NCBI RefSeq assembly: GCF_020099275.1 | Contig: NZ_CP083646.1 | Coordinates: forward strand, 496,001-560,000 | Source of the DNA: Corynebacterium falsenii | Lineage (GTDB): Bacteria; Actinomycetota; Actinomycetes; Mycobacteriales; Mycobacteriaceae | Reading direction: 5' to 3' | Length of the DNA stretch: 64,000 nt | In this document: in pieces, positions 16,500 through 25,400 of the stretch | Layout of the letters: every line of letters starts with the position of its first letter | How positions within the stretch are numbered: the first letter of the stretch is position 1 | The notes under the pieces: model-generated | Databases searched by the model: none | The model's input: only the letters and a program-made list of their open reading frames with translations | Told to the model about the DNA's origin: nothing | Program-made: the position numbers and the translations under genes

Positions 16500-17507
16500 A
16501 TGAGTAGTCAACTCCCAGAAGAACCCCACGCAATCCACACTCGGCTCACAAAGCTGTGGGGCATCGACAAGCCCATTATCGGCGCGCCCATGGCTGGGCG
16601 ATCGGGTGGGCACCTCGCCGCTGCTGTGAGTCGCGCCGGGGGACTGGGCATGATCGGCGTCGGCGCGGCAACCAGTGCTGAGTGGATCAAGGACAATGCG
16701 TCCATCGCGGCCGAGGCAGGCCCCTACGGAATCGGCCTGATGCTGTGGGCTCAGGACGATGCGCCGGAGCAGTGGGAGGCCGTGCTGGAGGCGCGGCCCA
16801 CGGTGGTGTCTCTGGGGTTCGGCGACCCATTGCCGTACGTGGAGCAGGCGCACAAGGCCGGAATCTCGGTGGTCGCGCCGGTCAATGACTTGGCACAGCT
16901 CCGCCAAGCGCTCGATGCCGAGGTGGATGCCATCTGTATTCAAGGCACCGACGCGGGCGGGCCCACCGGCCGGATCGGCACCATGCCGCTCATGCAGTTG
17001 GTGCTGGATTACATCGAGGTCAACGCGCCGGGCATTCCCACTGCCGTTGCTGGTGGCATTGGCAGTGGCCGTGGCGTGGCGGCGTGCTTGGCTGCGGGTG
17101 CCGATGCTGCGTGGGTGGGGACGGCGCTGTTGGCGTCGCCCGAAGCACTCGGATCGGACGAGCTCCGTGCCGCAGCGGTGCGGGCAACGAGCGACCAGAC
17201 GGTGCTGACGGACATTTATGACCGCGCCGAAGGCCAAAAGTGGAACACGGACAAGTGGCCCACGCGTACAGTGAGAAATTCTTTCGTGGACATCTTCGGG
17301 CCGATGTCTGAATCCGGTGACGTGACGGATGCAGAACTGCGCGATGCGCGTGGCGAGGGAGGGGACTTCTCGGAGGATCTCAAGCTTCACGCCGGGCAGG
17401 GGATCGGGCTGCTGCGCGCGGAGTTGAGCGCCGAAGAAATAGTTAGAAAACTCAACGATGATGCCTACCAATATTTGCGTAGGGGCACATTACCCTGCGT
17501 AAACTGA
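16500..17507 (+). CDS. Nitronate monooxygenase-like FMN protein
   Basis: A 335-residue TIM-barrel flavoprotein of the class-I nitronate monooxygenase/2-nitropropane dioxygenase family. The opening PIIGAPMAGRSGGHLAAAVSRAGG and the phosphate-binding AVAGGIGSGRGVAACLAAGADAAWVGT region are typical. The usual catalytic His of the AGGHxG motif is Pro here (IQGTDAGGPTGRIG), so nitronate oxidation as usually understood is doubtful and another FMN-dependent activity is possible. ATG 16500 follows AAGAAGGAGGAG, a strong ribosome site that fixes the start within a longer frame. The DUF488 gene begins 4 bp after its stop, so the two are probably co-transcribed. Confidence 0.82.
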   Translation: MSSQLPEEPHAIHTRLTKLWGIDKPIIGAPMAGRSGGHLAAAVSRAGGLGMIGVGAATSAEWIKDNASIAAEAGPYGIGLMLWAQDDAPEQWEAVLEARPTVVSLGFGDPLPYVEQAHKAGISVVAPVNDLAQLRQALDAEVDAICIQGTDAGGPTGRIGTMPLMQLVLDYIEVNAPGIPTAVAGGIGSGRGVAACLAAGADAAWVGTALLASPEALGSDELRAAAVRATSDQTVLTDIYDRAEGQKWNTDKWPTRTVRNSFVDIFGPMSESGDVTDAELRDARGEGGDFSEDLKLHAGQGIGLLRAELSAEEIVRKLNDDAYQYLRRGTLPCVN

Positions 17508-17511
17508 GGTC

Positions 17512-17991
17512 ATGGCTAAGAAGAACGTTAAGAAATTTACGAAGTACCTCCGCATCGACCGCGTCCAGAACTGGACGGACGAGGATAAGAAGCAGCCGAA
17601 GCTGTACCTCATCGACAGCATCTGGCCGGTGGGCGTGCGCAAGGAGCGCCTGGCGCTGCAGGGCTGGCCCAAGGAGCTCGCGCCCAGCGAGGAGCTGCGC
17701 AAGCGCTTCCAGGGAACCAGCGACGAGCCCACCCTGGGATACAAGGAGTTTTCCGCTGAATATCAAACCGAGCTCGACCAGCGACTCGAGAATGGCGAGT
17801 TGGATGAGATTCTGCCGGAGCTGAAGCAGGGTCTGAAGAAGACGCACAAAAAGATCAAGAAGAAGCAGAAAAAGGGAAAATCTCTCAAGAAGAAGGACAA
17901 GAAGCGGGGAATCGTTCTTCTCTACACTGCGCGCGACGAAGATAATCAGCACGCGAAAATCCTCAAAAAGTGGCTGAAGAAGAACCTCTAA
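17512..17991 (+). CDS. DUF488 (YeaO-like) protein with lysine-rich insert
   Basis: A 159-residue protein. Its N-terminal two thirds and its C-terminus align with DUF488/YeaO proteins: LYLIDSIWPVGVRKERLAL corresponds to the usual LVDRLWPRGVSKE, then ELAPSEELRKRF, and the closing VLLYTARDEDNQHAKIL. The function of the family is unknown. Between these parts an extra stretch of about 30 residues (about 108-133, KKTHKKIKKKQKKGKSLKKK) is almost all Lys, which is unusual for DUF488 and would favour nucleic-acid or membrane binding. It starts 4 bp after the nitronate-monooxygenase-like gene. Confidence 0.75.
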   Translation: MAKKNVKKFTKYLRIDRVQNWTDEDKKQPKLYLIDSIWPVGVRKERLALQGWPKELAPSEELRKRFQGTSDEPTLGYKEFSAEYQTELDQRLENGELDEILPELKQGLKKTHKKIKKKQKKGKSLKKKDKKRGIVLLYTARDEDNQHAKILKKWLKKNL

Positions 17992-18100
17992 CGGGAGCGC
18001 TGCGCCTGCCTGCTGGTTGGCCGTGGTGCCCAATTTTGGCAAATTTAGCTTAAGAATTGATTAAGATTTCGCGTCGTTAACGAAAATGTTGTGTCAGCTA

Positions 18101-18131
18101 TTGCATTTTCCGCAATGGTTTGCGCTAAAAT
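18101..18131 (+). promoter_or_regulatory. Probable promoter of the GlsB-like gene
   Basis: The 147-bp gap before the GlsB-like gene is AT-rich. A TAAAAT box at 18126-18131 lies 7 bases before the ATG, and a TTGCAT box at 18101-18106 lies 19 bases further upstream. The short distance to the ATG implies a leaderless or nearly leaderless mRNA. Confidence 0.4.
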
Positions 18132-18138
18132 ATGACCT

Positions 18139-18453
18139 ATGACTACACAATTTCTTGCAGAGGCAAGCACTCAGATTCTTGCCGCTTCCGGTACTCCTGC
18201 TCTCGGCTTCATCGGCTGGATCATCATCGGCGGTCTCGCCGGTTGGATCGGCTCTAAGGTAATGGGCACCGACGCCCAGATGGGCGTCATCGCCAACATC
18301 ATCGTCGGTATCATCGGTGGTTTCCTCGGTGGCTGGATCCTGACCCTGTTCAACATCGGCAACGGTGGCTGGATCTGGAGCTTCCTGACCTGTCTGCTGG
18401 GCGCCGTCGTCCTGCTGTGGATCCTCAAGCTGATCTTCGGCAACAAGCGCTAA
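18139..18453 (+). CDS. GlsB/YeaQ/YmgE-family stress membrane protein
   Basis: A 104-residue Gly-rich membrane protein of the transglycosylase-associated (GlsB/YeaQ/YmgE) family. It has three hydrophobic segments (about residues 23-41, 50-70 and 77-99), with GWIIIGGLAGWIGSKVMG and NIIVGIIGGFLGGWIL typical of the family. The N-terminus is about 18 residues longer than the shortest members. Members are often stress-induced; their mechanism is unknown. A strong terminator follows at 18536, so this is a single-gene unit. Confidence 0.87.
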   Translation: MTTQFLAEASTQILAASGTPALGFIGWIIIGGLAGWIGSKVMGTDAQMGVIANIIVGIIGGFLGGWILTLFNIGNGGWIWSFLTCLLGAVVLLWILKLIFGNKR

Positions 18454-18535
18454 GCAGCCAACATCCCCCCGTTCCTACGACGTCATCCGCGGTTCCTGTC
18501 TAAGGATCCGCACACACTTGCTTCGTGAGAATGAA

Positions 18536-18562
18536 GGCCCGCACTTCGGTGCGGGCCTTTTT
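18536..18562 (+). terminator. Rho-independent terminator after the GlsB-like gene
   Basis: A perfect 9-bp stem (GGCCCGCAC with GTGCGGGCC), a TTCG tetraloop and a run of five T. It also lies just beyond the end of the convergent hrpB gene. Confidence 0.9.
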
Positions 18563-18577
18563 GCATGGCTCTTCACT

Positions 18578-21196
18578 CTACGGATTCTCCGGCCAGTCAT
18601 GCTTGGGGTAGCGCCCACGCATGTCCTTACGGACACCCTGGTACGACCCATCCCAAAAGCTCGCCAGATCATCCGTCACCGCCACCGGCCGTTGCGCCGG
18701 CGACAGCAGATGAAACTGCACCGTCCGCCCAGCGATTATTGGCGATTCGCGCAACCCAAAGCAGTTCTGCAGCTTTGTCGCCACCACGGGCGGACCGGGC
18801 GGATTGTCGGGGTCCGTGTACGCGCTGAGCTCGGGGTACGTCACCTTCGCCCGTCGACCGTTCGGCAGCTCGATCGTTGCCGGAGCCACCTGATCGACCG
18901 GCTGATCCCACGGCAGAACCCCTTTAAGCAGCTGCATAACGTCGGGCGATCGGCCCGCCGCAAGGTCGTCCACCACGTAGCTCACCACTGTGTCCGGCAG
19001 CCCTTTCGTCAGATCCGGATATCCGACGACGCCACCAGCATGCCCACATTGCACCCTCCGCAGGAACTCCAGGGTTGCCTGCGACAAGGGAATGAGGTCC
19101 CCGCCGAGCATCGCCTGCTCGCTGGGCTGGCCGCCAGCGCTGGCTACCGTGAGGACGCGGTGCAGAGCTTCGCGTAGGGCCTCGCGCGTCTCCTCCGCGG
19201 TGGGCTGCACCGGCCGGGAGGACAGTTCGAGTGCGCCGAGGGCCGTGACTTCGCGGGCTTTGGCCTTTCGGGCGGAACCGTCCCAGGTGACCACCCGGGT
19301 TGTTGCCACGCCGGTTCCCACGGCGCGCTGGGCCAGCTCGAAGGGGAGGGGGAGGGCTGAGCGGATGACGGCCCCCGTGCCGTCGCCGGTATTCGCCTTC
19401 GCGACATCCGCAATGGCGTACCAGTGGTCGGGGGAGGCTGGTGGCGTCGAACGAAAAGAGGCGGCGGAGCCGCCCACGGTGGCCACGCGATCGCCGCCAG
19501 CGGTGACCCGGCCGATGAGGTGCGGGAAAGCACAGGCCACGGTGTAGGCGATGGCGTCGGTGCCGGTGAGCTCGGCAGACGAATGGTTGGCTACATCGCG
19601 GAGCGAGCGGACGAAACGGCGGACCGTAGGATGGCGGCGATCCGCGCGCGCCACGGCCTGCGGCAGGTTATCGGGCACGCGGCCCTGCTCGAGGAGGAAC
19701 AAGACAACGGCGACGGTCACGGGATCCACCAGCTCGGACGCACGCAGACCGCCCCGGGCCAAGTGCGGATCCATCGGCAGGCGGGCAAGGGTGCGGCCAA
19801 GATCGGTAACCTCACCGGATGCTGTGACGGCGCCCAGCAGCTCCAGTTGGCGCTGAGCAGCGGCGGCCGACGCGGCGGGGAAAGAATCGGGCAGCGGCAG
19901 GTCAGCGCCTCCCGGTGCGCCCCACACCGCGCAGTCCAGCAGGGCGCCGGTGAGATCGGCGGTGGCGACCTCCGGCGCGGAAAACGCGGGGAGCTTCGGG
20001 TACTCCTCGGCGGTGATGCAGCGGAACACCGTGCCGGGGCCCTCGCGGCCGGCGCGACCGGCGCGCTGTGTGGCGGAGGCCTGGGAGGAAAGTTCGGTGA
20101 CCAGCACGTTCATGCCGCGGGAGGAATCGCGGCGGTTGACGCGCGAGAGGCAGGAATCGACCACGACGCGCACGCCGGGGATGGTGAGCGAGGACTCTGC
20201 GACGTTGGTGGCGACGATGACCCGGCGGGCGGGGGAGTCGGTTGAGGTTGGAGCGGAGCCGGCGTGGGTGGTGCCGCGGACGATGGCGGCCTGCTCGTCG
20301 GCGCTGAGCTGGCCGTGCAGGGCGACGGCCGGGATGCCCGTGCGCTGCGTGACGAGGTCCGCGACCAGTTCGGTGCCGCGGATCGTGGGGACGAAGGCGA
20401 GGAGGTCGGCGGGGTGCGTGTCGGTGGCGTCAGTGCGGGTTTCGGTGGCGGCGAGGGCCTCCACGACCGCCGATGCCACGATGTCCTCAATAGACCCCGG
20501 CTGCCCGGGCCGAGCCCGGCGCTGCCGCGCGGTGATGGTGGTAGCCGAGGTAGCGTAATGAATATCGAGGGGATGGATGGGAGACTCGACCGCCACGACT
20601 GGGGCGGCGAGCACGTCGGCGAACGCGGGGGCATCCACGGTTGCGGACATGGCCACGACCAGCAGGTCCTCCCGAAGCTCGCGCAGTTGGGCGAGCATGG
20701 CGAGAGCGAGGTCAGTATCGAGGGCGCGCTCGTGGACTTCGTCGAGGATGACGGCCGCCACGCCCGTCAGGTCGGGATCGTTGAGCAAACGCCGGAGCAA
20801 CACGCCTGCGGTGACGAACTCGATGCGCGTGTCGCTGGTCACGGACGATTCGCCGCGAACCGTGTACCCGGCGATCGGAGTTTGCGATAGCTCGTTGATC
20901 CGCGCCGCGCTGGAGCGGGCGGCCACGCGCCGGGGCTGGGTGACAACGACGCGGGGGAGCGCGGCGTGGTGCTCGTCGGTAGTGGCGTTGGCATCGACGA
21001 AGCCCAGCACGATCCCCGGCGCCAGCGTGGTCTTGCCCGTTCCGGGCGGAGACTGTACGACCGCCGCGCCCGCCGAGGTCAGCGCGCGCTGCAGATCGTC
21101 CGTGGCGGCAGCGAAGGGCAGGTGCGCTGCCGCCGACGTGCGAAGATACGCCGGCGTTGCGCCCGAACTGTCGGTGGAGGCCACGGATGCACACAT
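18578..21196 (-). CDS. hrpB: ATP-dependent RNA helicase HrpB
   Basis: An 872-residue DEAH-box helicase. The ATP-binding loop SPPGTGKTTLAPG is near residues 48-58, then DEVHERALDTDLALAM (DEVH), SATVD, and the helicase-C and HA2 regions. The C-terminal HrpB signature is present, including LSPAQRPVAVTDDLASFW near the end and KDMRGRYPKHDWPENP at the terminus. Its cellular role is poorly known; relatives act on structured RNA. ATG 21196 is preferred over one 23 codons earlier, because the upstream part is not conserved. A 20-bp match to the dispersed GTGGCGTCGA-type motif lies inside the gene at 19431-19450, antisense to it. It is divergent from tag, with two DnaA boxes between them. Confidence 0.9.
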   Translation of the reverse strand: MCASVASTDSSGATPAYLRTSAAAHLPFAAATDDLQRALTSAGAAVVQSPPGTGKTTLAPGIVLGFVDANATTDEHHAALPRVVVTQPRRVAARSSAARINELSQTPIAGYTVRGESSVTSDTRIEFVTAGVLLRRLLNDPDLTGVAAVILDEVHERALDTDLALAMLAQLRELREDLLVVAMSATVDAPAFADVLAAPVVAVESPIHPLDIHYATSATTITARQRRARPGQPGSIEDIVASAVVEALAATETRTDATDTHPADLLAFVPTIRGTELVADLVTQRTGIPAVALHGQLSADEQAAIVRGTTHAGSAPTSTDSPARRVIVATNVAESSLTIPGVRVVVDSCLSRVNRRDSSRGMNVLVTELSSQASATQRAGRAGREGPGTVFRCITAEEYPKLPAFSAPEVATADLTGALLDCAVWGAPGGADLPLPDSFPAASAAAAQRQLELLGAVTASGEVTDLGRTLARLPMDPHLARGGLRASELVDPVTVAVVLFLLEQGRVPDNLPQAVARADRRHPTVRRFVRSLRDVANHSSAELTGTDAIAYTVACAFPHLIGRVTAGGDRVATVGGSAASFRSTPPASPDHWYAIADVAKANTGDGTGAVIRSALPLPFELAQRAVGTGVATTRVVTWDGSARKAKAREVTALGALELSSRPVQPTAEETREALREALHRVLTVASAGGQPSEQAMLGGDLIPLSQATLEFLRRVQCGHAGGVVGYPDLTKGLPDTVVSYVVDDLAAGRSPDVMQLLKGVLPWDQPVDQVAPATIELPNGRRAKVTYPELSAYTDPDNPPGPPVVATKLQNCFGLRESPIIAGRTVQFHLLSPAQRPVAVTDDLASFWDGSYQGVRKDMRGRYPKHDWPENP
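19431..19450 (+). repeat. Dispersed GTGGCGTCGA motif, extended copy
   Basis: A copy of the dispersed motif with the longer context GGGGAGGCTG directly before GTGGCGTCGA, followed by an A-rich tail. It lies within hrpB on the opposite strand. Other long copies are at 46587-46606, 49917-49936 and 52517-52538. Confidence 0.6.
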
Positions 21197-21300
21197 GCCA
21201 CTGATGCTATCCGGACGTTTGCGGGGGCGGACACTGTGCCCCGCAGTGCCCCCGCTGCACCGCACTGTGCGTCCTACTGCGAACGCTACTGTGAACGCGG

Positions 21301-21309
21301 TTATCCACA
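21301..21309 (+). promoter_or_regulatory. DnaA box
   Basis: TTATCCACA, a perfect match to the DnaA-box consensus, in the hrpB-tag intergenic region. A second copy in the same orientation starts 18 bp downstream. Confidence 0.6.
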
Positions 21310-21318
21310 GGCGCCGAG

Positions 21319-21327
21319 TTATCCACA
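21319..21327 (+). promoter_or_regulatory. DnaA box, second copy
   Basis: TTATCCACA again, directly repeated 18 bp after the first. The pair lies in a short divergent intergenic region with no replication genes nearby, so it is not evidence for oriC. It could titrate DnaA or regulate tag or hrpB. Confidence 0.6.
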
Positions 21328-21461
21328 GCCACCCCGTCCCACCCGCAGCATTCAGCGCTGCGCAACGACCACGGCGGGTTAGGCTTGGGCGAGCACGTCA
21401 CAGCACACAGATCGAGCACACAGATCCCGTCCAACGTCCAGCACAACCAAGGAGCACCTCC

Positions 21462-22142
21462 GTGATCGACGATCACCTCACCCCCTCACCGACCGGTCAG
21501 CTCATCGACTCCGAGGGCGTCGCCCGACCACCGTGGGCCTACCGCAGCGATGCAGAACTCGACTACTACGACAACGAGTGGGGCCGCCCCGTCATTACCG
21601 AGCACGGCCTGCTGGAGCGCATCACCCTGGAAGGATTCCAATCCGGCCTGTCGTGGGCCACCGTATTGCGCAAGCGCCGCGATTTCCGATCGGTGTTTTC
21701 TATGTTCGACGCCACCAGGATCACCGCCATGACCGAGTCCGATAGGGAAACAGCCCTGTCGGATGCACGGTTGATCCGCAATCCGCAGAAACACCGGGCG
21801 CTGTACGTCAATGCCCAGGCCACCGTGGAGTTGCGGGACGATCCGGACTATCAGAAGCTCCCCGCAGATGCCCCGGCCTACCGAATCCTGGGCGGCGCTG
21901 CGGAGCGCCTTGCGCCGGGGTTGCCCGTGCTGGTGTGGTCTTTTGTCCCAGAGGTCGAGCAGCGCCCAGCGTCGCTGGAGGAGATCCCCACAACCTCGCC
22001 GGAGGCGAAGGCGCTGGCGAAGGCGCTGAAGTCCCACGGATTTAGCTTTGTGGGCCCCACCACCTGTTATGCGTTGATGCAGGCCATCGGGATGGTCAAC
22101 GATCGGGTCGATGAAGGGGAGGGCTCAGCTGCCGGGTGCTGA
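21462..22142 (+). CDS. tag: DNA-3-methyladenine glycosylase I (Tag-like), zinc ligands replaced
   Basis: A 226-residue Tag-family base-excision enzyme that should remove 3-methyladenine from alkylated DNA. Aligned by eye with E. coli Tag, the base-recognition and catalytic residues are kept: the Tyr before DNEWG, the Glu of ITLEGFQSGLSW, and its Trp. The four zinc ligands are not: Cys4 aligns with Pro (ARPPWAY), His17 with Tyr (DYYDNEWG), and His175 and Cys179 with Arg and Gly (GMVNDRVDEG). The protein may be a zinc-free variant. The start is GTG 21462, chosen for its AAGGAG ribosome site 7 bases upstream; the open frame continues upstream only as a shadow of hrpB. Confidence 0.83.
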   Translation: MIDDHLTPSPTGQLIDSEGVARPPWAYRSDAELDYYDNEWGRPVITEHGLLERITLEGFQSGLSWATVLRKRRDFRSVFSMFDATRITAMTESDRETALSDARLIRNPQKHRALYVNAQATVELRDDPDYQKLPADAPAYRILGGAAERLAPGLPVLVWSFVPEVEQRPASLEEIPTTSPEAKALAKALKSHGFSFVGPTTCYALMQAIGMVNDRVDEGEGSAAGC

Positions 22143-22497
22143 CCGGCAGCGGGGGGAGTGCATGTTTCGAGCATGTTAACTACGGCTGGATCTATGGCTG
22201 TGGAGTATGCAACGGGGCTCTATGCGATTAAAGTGCTTATCAAAATGTGAGTAATGCATCCCAAAGATGAGTTGCCTGTGAGGGTCGCGCGTCGTTCGTT
22301 CATCCGACTCAGGAAATAAGGCTCACCTAATTTTGCTGGTAACGGTCGCTAGGGTCACTCTAGTTACCTGTCCCAACGGCGATCGTGATCTGAGTCCGCA
22401 CAGTCCGTGTTTTTGAATCAGATCACAACCGCTACGGCAAAATTATTTGCATATACACAACGCCGCTGTTTTTGTGACGAGAGTAAGGCCACAGATC
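22143..22497. other. Intergenic region upstream of gltB
   Basis: A 355-bp stretch without a gene, more AT-rich than its surroundings, and the likely control region of gltBD. It contains a 9-bp inverted repeat at 22385-22436 and an AT-rich block before the start. I searched for the AmtR-type sites known in C. glutamicum and found no convincing match. Confidence 0.5.
22385..22436. promoter_or_regulatory. Inverted repeat GTGATCTGA / TCAGATCAC upstream of gltB
   Basis: Two perfect 9-bp inverted arms at 22385-22393 and 22428-22436, their centres 43 bp apart, about four helical turns. They lie 60-110 bp before the gltB ATG. This could be a looping operator or a leader hairpin. Confidence 0.45.
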
Positions 22498-25400
22498 ATG
22501 AATAACTACCCAGCACGCCAGGGTCTCTATGATCCGCAATTCGAGCATGATGCGTGTGGTGTCGCCTTCGTGGTGGACATGCATGGCCGCGCCAGCCGAG
22601 ACATTGTGGATAAGGGCATCCAGGCACTGGTCAATCTGGATCACCGCGGCGCCGCAGGTGCCGAGAAAAACACCGGCGACGGCGCGGGCATCCTTATTCA
22701 GATCCCTGACCGCTTCTACCGCGAAGAAATGGCTGCTCAGGGCATCGAGCTGCCGCCCGCAGGCCAGTACGCCACTGGTATCGCCTTCCTCCCGAACTCG
22801 CGCATGGCGGCCCTCGAGGCCGTCCGCGATGTCGAGCAGATCGTCAAGGAAGAAGGGCTGAAGCTCATCGGTTGGCGCGACGTGCCAGTCGACGATTCCT
22901 CCCTAGGCGCCATCGCCCGCGATGCCGAGCCGCTGTTCCACCAGCTCTTCGTGGCTTGCGACGACGAGAACGGCAAGCCCCTCGAGGGGCTTGAGCTGGA
23001 CCGTCGCGCATGGTTCGTTCGCAAGCGCGCCGAGCGCGAGCTGGGCCGCCGCGGCGCAGGCTCCGGCTCCGGTGGCGACACGGTGTACTTCCCGTCCCTG
23101 TCCTCCCGCACCGTGGTGTACAAGGGCATGCTCACTACCCCGCAGCTCCGCGAGTTCTACCTCGACCTGCAGGACGAGCGCCTGGAATCCGCCCTGGCGA
23201 TCGTGCACTCCCGCTTCTCCACCAACACCTTCCCCTCCTGGCCGCTGGCTCACCCGTACCGCATGCTCGCCCACAACGGCGAGATCAACACCGTGCGCGG
23301 CAACGAGAACTGGATGCGCGCCCGCGAGTCCCAGATCCACTCCGAGATCCTGGGCGACCTCGACCGCGTGCTGCCGATCTGCGACCCGGATGGTTCCGAC
23401 ACCGGCCGTTTCGACGAAGCGCTAGAGCTGCTGCACCTTGGCGGCCGCAGCCTGCCGCACGCCGTGCTCATGATGGTTCCGCAGGCATGGGAGCGCAACG
23501 AGAACGTTGACCCCCAGGTCCGCGCCTTCTACGAGTTCCACTCCACCTTCATGGAGCCCTGGGACGGCCCGGCTGCCCTCGCCTTCACCGATGGCACCAT
23601 CATCGGCGCCACCCTGGACCGCAACGGTCTGCGTCCGGGACGCATCTGGATCACCAAGGATGGCCTCGTCGTCATGGCGTCCGAAGCCGGCGTGTTGGAC
23701 ATCCCCGATTCCGACATCGTGGAGCGCACCCGTGTGGAACCCGGAAAGATGTTCCTAGTCGATACCGCCCGGGGCTGCGTCGTCAGCGATGAAGAAATCA
23801 AGGAAAAGCTGGCTTCCCGCCCGTTCCAGCAGTGGGTCGATGACAACCTGGTCCGCGGCGACGAGCTCCCCGAGGCCGAGACCATCGAAATGAACCACGA
23901 GCGCACCGTGCTGCGCCAGCGTGTGTTCGGCTACACCGAGGAAGACATCGAGACGCTCGTGCGCCCGATGGCTGCCGTCGGTGCCGAAGGCATCGGCTCC
24001 ATGGGTACCGATACTCCCATCGCCGCTCTGTCCAACCGTCCGCGCATGCTGTACGACTTCTTCGCGCAGCGCTTCGCCCAGGTCACCAACCCGCCGCTGG
24101 ATAGCTACCGCGAGAAGATGGTGACCAGCATGTTCACCCACCTGGGTGCGCAGGCCGACCTGCTCAACCCGGGGCGCGACGCGGCACACCGCATCCACCT
24201 GGATACCCCGATCATCCGCAACCAGCTGCTCGCCAACCTCAAGGGTCTTAGCGAGTACAAGAAGTATGGCGCCTTCAAGACCGTCACCATCTCCGGCCTG
24301 TACCCGGTTGCCCACGGCGGCCGCGGCCTCAGCCAGGCCATCCAGCGGGTGCGCCGCGAGGTGTCCCAGGCCATCGCCGACGGTGCCACCATCGTGGTGA
24401 TCAGCGACCGTGAGTCCAACGAGCGCCTGGCGCCCATCCCGTCGCTGCTGCTGACTTCTGCCGTCCACCACCACATGGTCAATGAGAAGACCCGTACGTG
24501 CGCGTCCTTGGTCGTCGAGACCGGTGACGCCCGCGAGGTCCACCACATGGCCATGCTGCTGAGCTTTGGTGCGGACGCCATCAACCCGTACATGGCTCTG
24601 CAGACGATCCACGACCTGGCAGCCGAAGGGCGCCTTGGTGACGTCGACGCCGAAACCGGCGAGGATAACTTCATCAACGCCGCCACCACGGGTGTGCAGA
24701 AGGTGATGTCCAAGATGGGTATCGCCACCGTGGCCAGCTACCGCGGTGCGCAGCTCGCCGACGTCACCGGCTTGCACCAGAACCTGCTGGACGAGTACTT
24801 CACGGGTGCCTTCAGCCCGATCTCCGGCATGGGTCTGGAAGAGATCGCCGGCGACGTGGCTGCCCGGCACCGCGAGGCCTTCCTGCCCCGCCCGGAGGAG
24901 CAGGCTCACCGCGAGCTGGAAATCGGCGGCGAGTACAAGTGGCGCCGCGAAGGCGAGTACCACCTGTTCAACCCGGAGACCGTATTCAAGCTGCAGCACG
25001 CCACCCGCACGGGCCAGTACCGCATCTTCAAGGAGTACACCGAGAAGGTCAACAACCAGTCCGAGCGCCTGGCAACCCTGCGCGGCCTGTTCAAGTTCAA
25101 CTCCAACCGCCCGCCGGTGCCGATTGAGGAAGTGGAGCCGGTCAGCGAGATCGTCAAGCGCTTCGCCACCGGCGCGATGAGCTATGGGTCCATCTCCGCC
25201 GAGGCGCACGAGACGCTGGCTATCGCCATGAACCGCCTCAAGGGCATGTCCAACTCCGGTGAGGGTGGCGAGGATCCTGCTCGTTTCGAGCCGGAGGCCA
25301 ACGGTGACTGGAAGCGCTCCGCCATCAAGCAGGTCGCATCCGGACGCTTCGGTGTGACCAGCCACTACCTCAACAACTGCACGGACATCCAGATCAAGAT

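Noticed and set aside
21301..21327. Replication origin at the paired DnaA boxes
   Set aside because: Only two boxes and no dnaA, dnaN or AT-rich unwinding region; the surrounding genes are hrpB and tag.
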